Under the pieces are notes generated by a model, which made no database searches, was not told the origin of the DNA, and saw only the letters and a program-made list of their open reading frames with translations. Of a DNA stretch of 64,000 nt, positions 17,310 through 26,301 are shown piece after piece. How positions within the stretch are numbered: the first letter of the stretch is position 1; the number at the start of each line of letters is the position of its first letter. The translations under genes were made by a program, and so were the position numbers. This stretch comes from Variovorax sp. JS1663 (GTDB lineage: Bacteria; Pseudomonadota; Gammaproteobacteria; Burkholderiales; Burkholderiaceae_C): contig NZ_LYMK01000019.1 of the NCBI RefSeq assembly GCF_002157355.1, forward strand, positions 57,144-121,143. Direction: 5' to 3'.

Positions 17310-18581
17310 ATGTCCACCCGCTTCAAGACCTTCCTGAGTTCCGGCCACTCGCCCACGCTCTTCGCAGCCTTCCTGTACTTCACGTTCTCGTGCTGCATCT
17401 GGGTGCTCAACGGCGCCATGGCCCCCTTCATCGGCGAGACCTTCCAGCTGACCCCGGCGCAGAAGGGCCTGATGCTGTCGATCCCGATCATCGCGGGCGC
17501 GCTGATGCGCTTCCCGCTGGGCATCCTGGCGCAATACATCGGCCGCAAGAACGCCACCCTGGTGGAGATGGGCCTGATCGCGGTGGCGATGCTGTTCGGC
17601 TTCTTCATGGTGCACAGCTTCAACGACCTGCTGGCCATGGGCGTGCTGCTGGGCATCGCGGGGGCCAGCTTCGGCGTGGCGCTGTCGCTGGGCTCGGGCT
17701 CCTTCCCGCCGCAGAACAAGGGCCTCGCGATGGGCTTGGTGGGCGCCGGCAACGTGGGCACGGCGCTGTCGGTGCTGGTGGCGCCGCCGCTGGCGCAGTG
17801 GCTGGGCTGGCAGGCGGTCTACGGCGTGGCGGCGGTGGCGATCCTGGTGCCGATGGTGGTGATGATGGTGTTTGCTCAGGAGCCGCCAGACGTCGACAGC
17901 CATGCCAGCCTGCGCGAGCACGTGGCCTGCCTGTTCGAGAAGGACGGCTGGGCCTTCAGCCTGATCTACGGCATCACCTTCGGCGGCTTCATCGGCCTCA
18001 TCACCTTCCTGCCGTCGTACTACTACGACCAGTTCGGCGTGAGCAAGGTGCAGGCCGGCCAGCTGACCATGCTGGCCGCCTTCATGGGCGCGGCAGTGCG
18101 GGTGATGGGCGGCTGGATCTCGGACCGCTGGGGCGGCGTCAACACGCTCACGGTGGTGCTGCTGGTGGCCGCCGTGACGCTGGCGCTGATCGGCTTCAGC
18201 GCCGGCTCGCTGGCCGTCACCACGCTGCTGCTGATCGTCTGCTTCGCCGCGCTGGGTGCGGGCAACGGCGCGCTGTTCCAGCTGGTGCCGCTGCGCTGGC
18301 CGACCACCACCGCGGTGGCCGGCTCCATGATCGGCGAGATCGGCGCCCTGGGCGGCGGCGTGGTGCCCAACGCGATGGGTCTGTCGAAGCAGTACTTCGG
18401 CACCTACCTCTGGGGCTTCGTGCTGTTCTCGGTGCTGGCGCTGGTGATGCTGGGCGTGATGCGCTTCATGCAGATCCGCTGGACGCGCACCTGGGCCGAG
18501 AAGGGCGGCCGCGCACGCACCACGCACACGGCGCCGGTGGTCGATCGCGGCCGCGCCCTGCGGCGGGGCATCGGAGGCTGA
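17310..18581 (+). CDS. MFS nitrate/nitrite transporter (NarK/NasA family)
   Basis: A 423-residue 12-helix secondary transporter of the nitrate/nitrite porter family. It carries the glycine-rich nitrate signatures in helices 5 and 11 (GIAGASFGVALSLGSG and GEIGALGGGVVPNAMG) and the MFS motif RFPLGILAQYIGRK between helices 2 and 3. It would import nitrate (or exchange nitrite) alongside the high-affinity ABC system. A sigma-54-like promoter and a leader hairpin lie upstream. The ATG at 17310 is the first with family homology, although its ribosome-binding site is weak. Called nasA in some organisms; here that symbol is used for the reductase. Confidence 0.92.
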   Translation: MSTRFKTFLSSGHSPTLFAAFLYFTFSCCIWVLNGAMAPFIGETFQLTPAQKGLMLSIPIIAGALMRFPLGILAQYIGRKNATLVEMGLIAVAMLFGFFMVHSFNDLLAMGVLLGIAGASFGVALSLGSGSFPPQNKGLAMGLVGAGNVGTALSVLVAPPLAQWLGWQAVYGVAAVAILVPMVVMMVFAQEPPDVDSHASLREHVACLFEKDGWAFSLIYGITFGGFIGLITFLPSYYYDQFGVSKVQAGQLTMLAAFMGAAVRVMGGWISDRWGGVNTLTVVLLVAAVTLALIGFSAGSLAVTTLLLIVCFAALGAGNGALFQLVPLRWPTTTAVAGSMIGEIGALGGGVVPNAMGLSKQYFGTYLWGFVLFSVLALVMLGVMRFMQIRWTRTWAEKGGRARTTHTAPVVDRGRALRRGIGG

Positions 18582-18616
18582 ACGCGATGCAGCCCCGCCG
18601 TCCCCTCCCCCTGCGC

Positions 18617-20386
18617 TCAGCGCGGCAGGAACAGCAGCCAGAACACCAGCAGCGCGTTGAGCAGCAGCGAGATGGCCAGCGCGATCTTCCACAGCGAGGC
18701 GGGGTCGCGCCGGATCAAGGGCGTGGCGCCCGGCGCGCCGATGGGACGGGCCGCGCCGCGCTCGAGCGCGAGCAGCATCTCCTCGGCCGTCTCGAAGCGC
18801 TGGCGCGGATCGCGCGCCACCGCCTTGCGCACCAGGTGGTCGAGCCAGATCGGCACGTCGGGCCGGATGCGCGACAGCGCCACCGGATCGCGCCGGTAGC
18901 GGGCGCCCTGGTAGGGCTCGATCTCGCCGTAGGGCAGGCGTCCGCCCAGCCACTGGTACAACACCACGCCGAGCGCGAACAGATCACTGCCGGCGTCGGG
19001 CAAGGCGCCCTCCCACTGCTCGGGGTTCATGTAGCTGGGCGTGCCCGCATGCAGCTCGCGCTGCGCTGCGCCCTCGCGGCCGGACAGCGCCACGCCGAGG
19101 TCGAGGATGCGCCAGTGGCCGTCGTCGCCCAGGTGCAGGTTGCCGGGCTTGATGTCCCGGTGCACCACGCCGTGACGGTGCAGCCGGCCGAGTGCCTTGC
19201 AGATCTGGACCGCGGCCGCGACAACCTGGGCCACCGGTGGGCGCGCGCCGCCCTGCCGCATCTGCTCGATGGTGCGGCCGCCATGCCAGTCGAACACGGT
19301 GTAGAGCGCGCTGGCCTCGTCGGCGCGGGGATGCACGCGCACGAAGCCGGGCTCACCCCGCGAGTTCATCGGATGGCCTTCGCCCTGGCGGGCTGCGGCG
19401 CGGGCGCCTTCGGGCGGCCGGGCGGCGCCCACCCGCTGCCCCAGCCAGGCCTCGTGCGCCAGCATGGCACGCTCCTCGGGGTCGCTGGCGCGCGAAGGAT
19501 GCAGCGTCTTGATCGCCACCAGCGCGCGGGTCTGCACATCGCGGGCCTGGTAGAGCCGGTGCACGCCGGTGTCGGCCACCAGCGCGGTGATCTGGTAGCC
19601 GTCCAGCAGCTCCCCCACCTTGAGCGCGGCGGGCGGCGCGAGCCGGCGCGCATCGCCCAGCTCGTCGTGCAGCTGGCGCGCATCCAGCCCCAGCACGCGG
19701 ATCACCAGCGCAGTCGCGTTGTCGCGGGTGCCTGCGGCGATCGCGGCATCGACCAGCGCATCGCTGGCCTGCTGCGCGTTCGTGGCCAGCGCCAGCTCGG
19801 CCACGCGCGCAGGCTTGAGCACGCCGTGCACGCCGTCGGTACTCAGCACGAAGCAGTCGCCCACGCGCAGCTCGCCCTGCATGTAGTCGACGCGCACGTG
19901 GTCGTCCAGGCCGACGGCGCGCGTCAGCCGGCTGCGCAGGTCCGGATGGTCCAGTGCATGGTCGACCGTCAGCGGCATGGCAGCGCCCTCCCCCTGGCGC
20001 ACGCGCCAGGCGCGCGTGTCGCCCACGTGGGCCAGCGTGTAGCTCTGCCCGTGCAGGGCCAGCGCGGTCAGCGTGGTCATCGCGCTGTCCTGGCGGCGGC
20101 GCCGGTTGTGGTCGGCCAGCCAGGCGTTCTGGGCGGCGATCAGGCGGTCCATGGCGACCGTCGGCTCCCAGGTGTCGGGCGTGGCGAAGTAGTCGCCCAG
20201 GAGGCCGATCACCGTGGTCTGCGCCGCCTCCAGGCCATGGCCGCCGGACGACACGCCGTCGGCGATGGCCGCGATCAGCCCGCGCGACTCCTCCCCGCGC
20301 GGCGCATGCACGGCGCCGGCGAAGTCCTCGTTCTGCGGGCGCGGCCCGCGATGGCTGCTGTAGCCGATCTCCACCTCGAAGCTCAT
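18617..20386 (-). CDS. PP2C phosphatase-Ser/Thr kinase fusion protein
   Basis: A 589-residue bifunctional signalling protein. The N-terminal PP2C phosphatase (about 1-235) has GPRPQNED, AIADGVSSGGHG, FVLSTDGVHG and GTRDNAT metal-binding motifs. The Ser/Thr kinase domain (about 262-550) has the lysine in LVAIKTLHP (near 292), the catalytic loop VVHRDIKPGN (near 408) and DLG in place of the usual DFG. Its glycine loop is poorly conserved. A single C-terminal membrane helix (about 565-585) would anchor it facing the cytoplasm. It is inserted antisense between the nitrate transporter and nirB. Similar fusions occur in nitrate clusters of related bacteria, but the target is unknown. Confidence 0.87.
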   Translation of the reverse strand: MSFEVEIGYSSHRGPRPQNEDFAGAVHAPRGEESRGLIAAIADGVSSGGHGLEAAQTTVIGLLGDYFATPDTWEPTVAMDRLIAAQNAWLADHNRRRRQDSAMTTLTALALHGQSYTLAHVGDTRAWRVRQGEGAAMPLTVDHALDHPDLRSRLTRAVGLDDHVRVDYMQGELRVGDCFVLSTDGVHGVLKPARVAELALATNAQQASDALVDAAIAAGTRDNATALVIRVLGLDARQLHDELGDARRLAPPAALKVGELLDGYQITALVADTGVHRLYQARDVQTRALVAIKTLHPSRASDPEERAMLAHEAWLGQRVGAARPPEGARAAARQGEGHPMNSRGEPGFVRVHPRADEASALYTVFDWHGGRTIEQMRQGGARPPVAQVVAAAVQICKALGRLHRHGVVHRDIKPGNLHLGDDGHWRILDLGVALSGREGAAQRELHAGTPSYMNPEQWEGALPDAGSDLFALGVVLYQWLGGRLPYGEIEPYQGARYRRDPVALSRIRPDVPIWLDHLVRKAVARDPRQRFETAEEMLLALERGAARPIGAPGATPLIRRDPASLWKIALAISLLLNALLVFWLLFLPR

Positions 20387-20460
20387 GGCGCGCGATTGTC
20401 CACGCAGCACGCCATGCCCCCGCTTTGACCCACTTTGATTGAGTCCAGAAAGGTCCACCG

Positions 20461-22929
20461 ATGAAGAAGATGAAACTCGTGATGGTCGGCAACGGCATGG
20501 CCGGCGTGCGCACCATCGAGGAGCTGCTCAAGATCGAGCCCGAGCTCTACGACATCACCGTCTTCGGCGCCGAGCCGCATCCCAACTACAACCGCATCCT
20601 GCTGTCGCCGGTGCTGGCGGGCGAGCAGACGGTGGACGAGATCATCCTCAACAGCTGGGAGTGGTACGCCGAGAACAACATCACCCTGCACGCCGGCAAG
20701 AAGGTGGTGGAGGTCGACCGCGTGAGGCGCATCGTCCGCGCCGAGGACGGCACCGAGGCCGCCTACGACCGCCTGCTGATGTGCACCGGCTCCAACCCCT
20801 TCATGCTGCCGGTGCCCGGCAAGGAGCTGAAAGGCGTGATCGCCTACCGCGACATCGCCGACACCGACTACATGATCGAGACCGCGAGGACCCACAAGAA
20901 CGCGGTGGTGATCGGCGGCGGCCTGCTGGGCCTGGAAGCCGCCAACGGCCTGATGCTGCGCGGCATGAACGTGACCGTGGTGCACGTCATGCCCTGGCTG
21001 ATGGAGCGCCAGCTCGACGACGTGGCGGGCAAGCTGCTTCAGAAATCGCTGGAGGACCGCGGTCTCAAGTTCGCGATCGGCGCGCACACGCAGGAGCTCG
21101 TCGGCGGCGAGGACGGCCGCGTCAAGGCGATCCGCTTCAAGGACGGCACCGAGGTCGCGGCCGACCTGGTGGTGATGGCCGTGGGCATCCGCCCCAACGT
21201 GGACCTGGCCCAGAAGATGCGCCTGCACTGCGAGCGCGGCATCGTGGTCAACGACACCATGCAGACCGTGACCGACGCACGCATCTACTCGGTCGGCGAA
21301 TGCGCCGCGCACCGCGGCGTCGCCTACGGCCTGGTGGCGCCCCTGTTCGAGCAGGCCAAGGTGGCGGCCAACCACCTGGCGCATTTCGGCATCGGCCGCT
21401 ATTCGGGCTCGCTCACCTCCACCAAGCTCAAGGTCACGGGCATCGACCTCTTCTCCGCCGGCGACTTCATGGGCGGCGAGGGCTGCGAGGAGATCGTGAT
21501 GAGCGATCCCTTCGGCGGCGTCTACAAGAAGCTGGTGATCAAGGACGACAAGCTGGTCGGCGCCTGCCTCTACGGCGACACGGTGGACGGCAGCTGGTAC
21601 TTCAAGCTGCTGCGCGACGGCCGCAGCGTGCACGACATCCGCGACAAGCTGATGTTCGGCGAGTCCAACATCGGCGACACCGGCCACGAGGGCCACAGCA
21701 AGGCCGCCAGCATGCCCGACGAGGCCGAGGTATGCGGCTGCAACGGCGTGAGCAAGGGCGCCATCTGCAAGGCGATCAAGGACAAGGGCCTGTTCACGCT
21801 CGAGGAAGTCAAGAAGCACACCAAGGCCAGCGCCTCCTGCGGCTCCTGCACCGGGCTGGTGGAGCAGATCCTGATGTTCACCGCCGGCGGCGACTACTCC
21901 GCCGCGCCGAAGAAGAAAGCGATGTGCGGCTGCACCGACGCCAGCCACCAGGACGTGCGCGACGCGGTCCGCAAGGAGCACTGGCTCACCCATGCGGAGG
22001 TCTACCGCGGCATGGGCTGGCGCACGCCCAACGGCTGCTCCAGCTGCCGTCCTGCCATCAACTATTACCTGATCTCGACCTGGCCCAAGGAGGCGAAGGA
22101 CGATCCGCAGAGCCGCTTCATCAACGAGCGCAGCCACGCCAACATCCAGCGCGACGGCACCTACTCGGTGATCCCGCGCATGTGGGGCGGCCACACCACG
22201 GCCGACGAGCTGCGGCGCATCGCGGACGCGGTCGACAAGTACAAGATCCCGACCGTCAAGGTGACCGGCGGCCAGCGCATCGACCTGCTGGGCGTGAAGA
22301 AGGAGGACCTGGCCGGCGTCTGGCAGGACATCGGCATGCCCTCGGGCTTCGCCTATGCCAAGTCGCTGCGCACGGTGAAGACCTGCGTGGGCAGCGAGTG
22401 GTGCCGCTTCGGCACGCAGGACTCGACCCAGATGGGCAAGGACCTGGAGCGTGCGCTGTGGGCCATGTACTCGCCGCACAAGGTCAAGCTGGCCGTCTCG
22501 GGCTGCCCGCGCAACTGCGCCGAGGCCGGCATCAAGGACGTGGGCGTGATCGGCGTCGACTCGGGCTGGGAGCTCTACGTCGGCGGCAACGGCGGCATCA
22601 AGACCGAGGTCGCGCAGTTCCTGGTCAAGGTGAAGACGGCCGAGGAAGTGATGGAGTACTCGGGCGCCTTCCTGCAGCTCTACCGCGAGGAGGGCTGGTA
22701 CCTGGAGCGCACGGTGCACTACATCGGACGCGTGGGCCTGGACTATGTGAAGAAGCGCATCCTGGAAGACGCCGAGGGCCGCCGGACGCTGTGGGAGCGC
22801 CTGCAGTTCGCGCTGGACGGCGAGCCCGACCCGTGGTTCCAGTCAAGCCAGGCCGCGGTCGACGTGCGCCAGTTCCAGCCCGTCGCCGATGTGACCGCCG
22901 TCGATGCCGCCACCCCGCAAGCAGCCTGA
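20461..22929 (+). CDS. nirB: NAD(P)H-nitrite reductase large subunit
   Basis: NirB reduces nitrite to ammonium with six electrons from NAD(P)H in the cytoplasm. The 822-residue product has an FAD/NAD(P) reductase domain (1 to about 320; GNGMAGVRTIEEL, GGGLLGLEAANGL). Two BFD-type [2Fe-2S] cysteine clusters follow (about 425-475, CGCNGVSK and CGSCTGLVEQ; about 485-535, CGCTDASH and CSSCRPAINYY). The siroheme/[4Fe-4S] domain has ligands C642, C648, C682 and C686 (TCVGSEWC, SGCPRNCAEAG). It starts 74 bases from the divergent kinase gene and is followed by nirD after 12 bases. Confidence 0.97.
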   Translation: MKKMKLVMVGNGMAGVRTIEELLKIEPELYDITVFGAEPHPNYNRILLSPVLAGEQTVDEIILNSWEWYAENNITLHAGKKVVEVDRVRRIVRAEDGTEAAYDRLLMCTGSNPFMLPVPGKELKGVIAYRDIADTDYMIETARTHKNAVVIGGGLLGLEAANGLMLRGMNVTVVHVMPWLMERQLDDVAGKLLQKSLEDRGLKFAIGAHTQELVGGEDGRVKAIRFKDGTEVAADLVVMAVGIRPNVDLAQKMRLHCERGIVVNDTMQTVTDARIYSVGECAAHRGVAYGLVAPLFEQAKVAANHLAHFGIGRYSGSLTSTKLKVTGIDLFSAGDFMGGEGCEEIVMSDPFGGVYKKLVIKDDKLVGACLYGDTVDGSWYFKLLRDGRSVHDIRDKLMFGESNIGDTGHEGHSKAASMPDEAEVCGCNGVSKGAICKAIKDKGLFTLEEVKKHTKASASCGSCTGLVEQILMFTAGGDYSAAPKKKAMCGCTDASHQDVRDAVRKEHWLTHAEVYRGMGWRTPNGCSSCRPAINYYLISTWPKEAKDDPQSRFINERSHANIQRDGTYSVIPRMWGGHTTADELRRIADAVDKYKIPTVKVTGGQRIDLLGVKKEDLAGVWQDIGMPSGFAYAKSLRTVKTCVGSEWCRFGTQDSTQMGKDLERALWAMYSPHKVKLAVSGCPRNCAEAGIKDVGVIGVDSGWELYVGGNGGIKTEVAQFLVKVKTAEEVMEYSGAFLQLYREEGWYLERTVHYIGRVGLDYVKKRILEDAEGRRTLWERLQFALDGEPDPWFQSSQAAVDVRQFQPVADVTAVDAATPQAA

Positions 22930-22941
22930 AGGAAAGCAGCC

Positions 22942-23346
22942 ATGAGCGAATGGAAAGCCATCTGCCGCGTCGACGACATCCCCGTGCTCGGCGCGCGGCG
23001 CGTCGCCCGGCCCGCAGGCCTCGAAGTGGCGGTGTTCCGCAATGCCGAGGACCAGGTCTTCGCCCTCCTCGACCGCTGCCCGCACAAGGGCGGGCCGCTG
23101 TCGCAGGGCATCGTGTTCGGCACCAGCGTGGCCTGCCCGCTGCACAACTGGTCCATCGGCCTGGACGACGGCTGCGCGAAGGCGCCCGACGACGGCTGCA
23201 CGCCGCGCTTCGCGGTGAAGGTGCTGGACGGGGTGGTGCACCTGGATGCGGACGAGCTCGCCACGCATGCCACCAACCTGGAGCGACCGGTCGCCGGTCC
23301 CGCAAGGCGCGTGGTCTTGTCCCCTCTCCCCCTGGGAGAGGGCTAG
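22942..23346 (+). CDS. nirD: NAD(P)H-nitrite reductase small subunit (REP-altered C-terminus)
   Basis: NirD is the Rieske-like small subunit of assimilatory nitrite reductase. The 134-residue product shows the fold markers FALLDRCPHKGGPLSQG and VACPLHNWSIGLDDG; the segments RCPHKGGPLSQG and CPLHNWSI align with the Rieske cluster loops. The last nine codons and the stop (LSPLPLGEG, then TAG) are encoded by a REP-type palindrome that begins at 23321. The native C-terminus has therefore probably been replaced after about residue 125. The conserved domain ends before this, so function is likely kept. Confidence 0.94.
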   Translation: MSEWKAICRVDDIPVLGARRVARPAGLEVAVFRNAEDQVFALLDRCPHKGGPLSQGIVFGTSVACPLHNWSIGLDDGCAKAPDDGCTPRFAVKVLDGVVHLDADELATHATNLERPVAGPARRVVLSPLPLGEG

Positions 23347-23418
23347 GGTGAGGGCACCGAGCGTTCCCATGGACACGCCCATTGCCCTCACCCCCACCCT
23401 CTCCCAGAGGGAGAGGGA
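23321..23418. repeat. REP-type inverted doublet (REPIN-like) spanning nirD stop and nasA start
   Basis: The left copy (23321-23356) contains CCCTCTCCC, then GGGAGAGGG, then a G-rich tail ending AGGGTGAGGGCA. The right copy (23383-23418) is the same unit in inverted orientation with about four differences. A 26-base spacer (23357-23382) separates them. Each copy is itself a hairpin, and together they form a large cruciform. The layout matches REP doublets that are dispersed in many proteobacterial genomes. The doublet encodes the nirD stop and, in the spacer, the only usable start of the nitrate reductase gene. Confidence 0.85.
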
Positions 23419-26221
23419 GCCAAGGCAGACGCGCTCGACCTGTCCTTACTGCGGTGTGGGCTGCGGGGTCATCATCGAATCCGATGGCGCGCAGATCACC
23501 GGCGTGCGCGGCGACCCCGAGCACCCGGCCAACTTCGGCCGGCTGTGCACCAAGGGCTCGACGCTGCACCTCACGGCCAGCGCCGCCGTCACGCGCCAGA
23601 CGCGCCTGCTGCGCCCGATGCGGCGCGCCCAGCGCGGCACCGCGCCCGAGGCCCTGGGGTGGGACGAAGCGCTGGACACCGCCGCCGACCGCTTCGCCCG
23701 CGTCATACGCGAGCACGGCCCCGACGCGGTCGGCTTCTACGTCTCCGGCCAGTTGCTGACCGAGGACTACTACGTCTTCAACAAGCTGGCCAAGGGCCTG
23801 ATCGGCACCAACAACATCGACACCAACTCGCGCCTGTGCATGAGCAGCGCGGTGGCCGGCTACAAGAAGACGCTGGGCGCCGATGCGCCGCCGGCGTGCT
23901 ACGACGACTTCCAGCACGCGCAGTGCCTCTTCATCGCCGGCAGCAACACGGCCTGGGCCCATCCGATCCTGTTCCGCCGCATCGAGGACGCCAAGGCCGC
24001 CAACCCGGCGATGAAGATCATCGTGGCCGATCCGCGCCGCACCGACACCTGCGAGATCGCCGACCTGCACCTGGCGCTGCAGCCGGGCACCGACGTGATG
24101 CTGTTCCACGGCATGCTGCACCTGATGCTGTGGGAAGGCTGGACCGATGCGGCCTACATCGCGGCCCACACCAGCGGCTTCGACGCCCTCAAGGCCACCG
24201 TGCGCGACTGCACGCCCGACCGGGTGGCGCAGGTCTGCGGCATCGCCAGGGAGGACCTGCTGGAGGCGGCGCGGCTCTTCGCCACCTCGGCGGCGACGCT
24301 CAGCCTCTACTGCCAGGGCCTGAACCAGTCCTCCTCCGGCACCGCCAAGAACGCGGCGCTGGTCAACCTGCACCTCGCGACCGGCCAGATCGGCAAGCCG
24401 GGTGCCGGCCCGTTCTCGCTGACCGGCCAGCCCAACGCGATGGGCGGGCGCGAGGTGGGCGGGCTGGCCAACCTGCTGTCGGCGCATCGCGACCTGGCCA
24501 ATCCCGCGCATCGCGCCGAGGTGGCCGCGCTCTGGGGCGTGCCCTCGGTGCCGGAGAAGCCCGGCAAGACCGCGGTCGAGATGTTCCAGGCGGCGGCCGA
24601 CGGCGAGATCCGCGCGCTGTGGATCGCCTGCACCAACCCGGCGCAGTCCATGCCCGACCAGGCCACCGTGCGCCGGGCCCTGCAGCGCTGCGAATTCGTG
24701 GTGGTGCAGGAAGCCTTCTCCACCACCGCCACCTGCGACTTCGCCGACCTGCTGCTGCCGGCCACCACCTGGGGCGAGAAGGACGGCACCGTCACCAACA
24801 GCGAGCGCCGCGTCTCGCGCGTGCGCAATGCCGTGCCGCGCCCGGCCGAGACGCGCGACGACTGGGTGATCGGGGTCCAGTTCGCGCGGCGCCTCGAAGC
24901 CCGGCTCGGGCGCGCCGACACGCTGTTCCCCTATGCCGATGCCGAGTCGGTCTGGAACGAACACCGCGAAAGCACGCGCGGCCGCGACCTCGACATCACC
25001 GGCATGAGCTACGCCATGCTCGACGCCGCGCCGCAGCAGTGGCCGCTGCGCGAGGGCGAGAGCAGCGGCCGGGCCCGCCTCTACGAGGACGGCGTGTTCC
25101 CCACGCCCGACGGCCGCGCGCGCTTCGCCGACGTGGCCTACAAGCCGGCGGCGGAGGCGCGCGAGGCCCGCTACCCCTTCTCGCTCAACACCGGCCGGCT
25201 GCGCGACCAATGGCACGGCATGAGCCGCACCGGCACCCTGGGCCGCCTGTTCGGCCACGTGCCCGAGCCGACGGTGCAGATGCATCCGCAGGACATGGCG
25301 CGGCGTCAGCTGAAGGACGGCGACCTGGTGCACGTCACCTCGCGCCGGGGCTCGATCCTGCTGCCGGCGGCGGGCAGCACCGATCTGGGCCTGAGCCAGG
25401 CCTTCATCGCCATGCACTGGGGCAGCGAATTCATCAGCGGCAGCTCCAGCACCGGCGAGCTGCTCGCCGGCGTGAATGCGCTGACCACCTCTGCCTTCTG
25501 CCCCGACTCGAAGCAGCCCGAGCTCAAGCACGCGGCGGTGAAGATCCTCAAGGCCGAGATGCCCTGGTCGCTGCTGGCCCTCGCATGGCTGCCGCAGGAC
25601 ACGTCCCTGGAGGCGCGCGAGGCCCTGCGCACGCTGATGGCCGCCTTTCCCTTCGCGAGCTGCGTGCCCTTCGGTGCGGCCGGAGCCCTGCAGGAAGGCG
25701 TGCCGCAGCGCGGCGGCGTGCTGTTCCGCGCCGCAGCCTACGAGGCGCCGCCCGACGAACTGCTGGTCCGCATCGAGCGGCTGCTGGGCCTCGGCGGCCA
25801 GGACAGCCTGCGCTACGTCGATCGCAAGCATGGCCAGCGCCGCACCGCCCGCCTGGTGCGCGAGGGCCAGGATGCCCACCTGGAGGCCTTCCTCCTGGCC
25901 GGCGACACCCGCGCCGAGGCCTGGATCAGGACCCTGCTGCAGGAGCGCCTGCCGGCCCAGTCCTATGGACGCCAGCTGCTCAAGCCGGGCTCGGCCGCAC
26001 CAGCCGGCGTGGCCGCGCGCGGCAAAGTCGTGTGCAGCTGCTTCGGCGTGACGCAGACAGCGATCGTCGACGGCCTCGCCGCTGCATCGGGCACCGAGGA
26101 CCAGCGCTTGGCCACGCTGCAGGGCGCGCTGAAGTGCGGCACCAACTGCGGCTCCTGCCTGCCCGAGCTCAAGCGCATGGTGCGTGCGGGCACCACGCCG
26201 GCCTTGGCGTTGCAGCCATGA
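23369..26221 (+). CDS. nasA: Assimilatory nitrate reductase catalytic subunit
   Basis: The molybdenum bis-MGD enzyme reducing nitrate to nitrite in the cytoplasm, 950 residues. C25, C28, C32 and C60 (CPYCGVGC, LCTKG) bind a [4Fe-4S] cluster. The molybdopterin oxidoreductase domains follow, with SRLCMSSAVAGYK near the Mo site and TGRLRDQWHGMSRTG in the C-terminal cofactor-binding domain. A C-terminal BFD-like [2Fe-2S] region (about 887-935; CSCFGVTQ, CGTNCGSCLPEL) is typical of assimilatory NasA. The first 20 residues (ALTPTLSQRERE and flanks) come from a REP doublet; no start codon exists between it and the conserved TRSTCPYC. The start is thus ATG 23369 by necessity. Electrons probably come from NirB-like or separate reductase partners. 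Confidence 0.94.
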   Translation: MDTPIALTPTLSQREREPRQTRSTCPYCGVGCGVIIESDGAQITGVRGDPEHPANFGRLCTKGSTLHLTASAAVTRQTRLLRPMRRAQRGTAPEALGWDEALDTAADRFARVIREHGPDAVGFYVSGQLLTEDYYVFNKLAKGLIGTNNIDTNSRLCMSSAVAGYKKTLGADAPPACYDDFQHAQCLFIAGSNTAWAHPILFRRIEDAKAANPAMKIIVADPRRTDTCEIADLHLALQPGTDVMLFHGMLHLMLWEGWTDAAYIAAHTSGFDALKATVRDCTPDRVAQVCGIAREDLLEAARLFATSAATLSLYCQGLNQSSSGTAKNAALVNLHLATGQIGKPGAGPFSLTGQPNAMGGREVGGLANLLSAHRDLANPAHRAEVAALWGVPSVPEKPGKTAVEMFQAAADGEIRALWIACTNPAQSMPDQATVRRALQRCEFVVVQEAFSTTATCDFADLLLPATTWGEKDGTVTNSERRVSRVRNAVPRPAETRDDWVIGVQFARRLEARLGRADTLFPYADAESVWNEHRESTRGRDLDITGMSYAMLDAAPQQWPLREGESSGRARLYEDGVFPTPDGRARFADVAYKPAAEAREARYPFSLNTGRLRDQWHGMSRTGTLGRLFGHVPEPTVQMHPQDMARRQLKDGDLVHVTSRRGSILLPAAGSTDLGLSQAFIAMHWGSEFISGSSSTGELLAGVNALTTSAFCPDSKQPELKHAAVKILKAEMPWSLLALAWLPQDTSLEAREALRTLMAAFPFASCVPFGAAGALQEGVPQRGGVLFRAAAYEAPPDELLVRIERLLGLGGQDSLRYVDRKHGQRRTARLVREGQDAHLEAFLLAGDTRAEAWIRTLLQERLPAQSYGRQLLKPGSAAPAGVAARGKVVCSCFGVTQTAIVDGLAAASGTEDQRLATLQGALKCGTNCGSCLPELKRMVRAGTTPALALQP

Positions 26222-26301
26222 CGGCCAGTGCACTTGCTGCCGACCGGGGCATAAGCGGCCTCCCGATCAGGCATAAGCCTTGCGGGACAATCCGGGCACC
26301 C

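Noticed and set aside
26218..26301. Earlier ybiB start overlapping the nasA stop
   Set aside because: The extra 28 residues have no similarity to the family N-terminus, which begins near YIKEIGRG.
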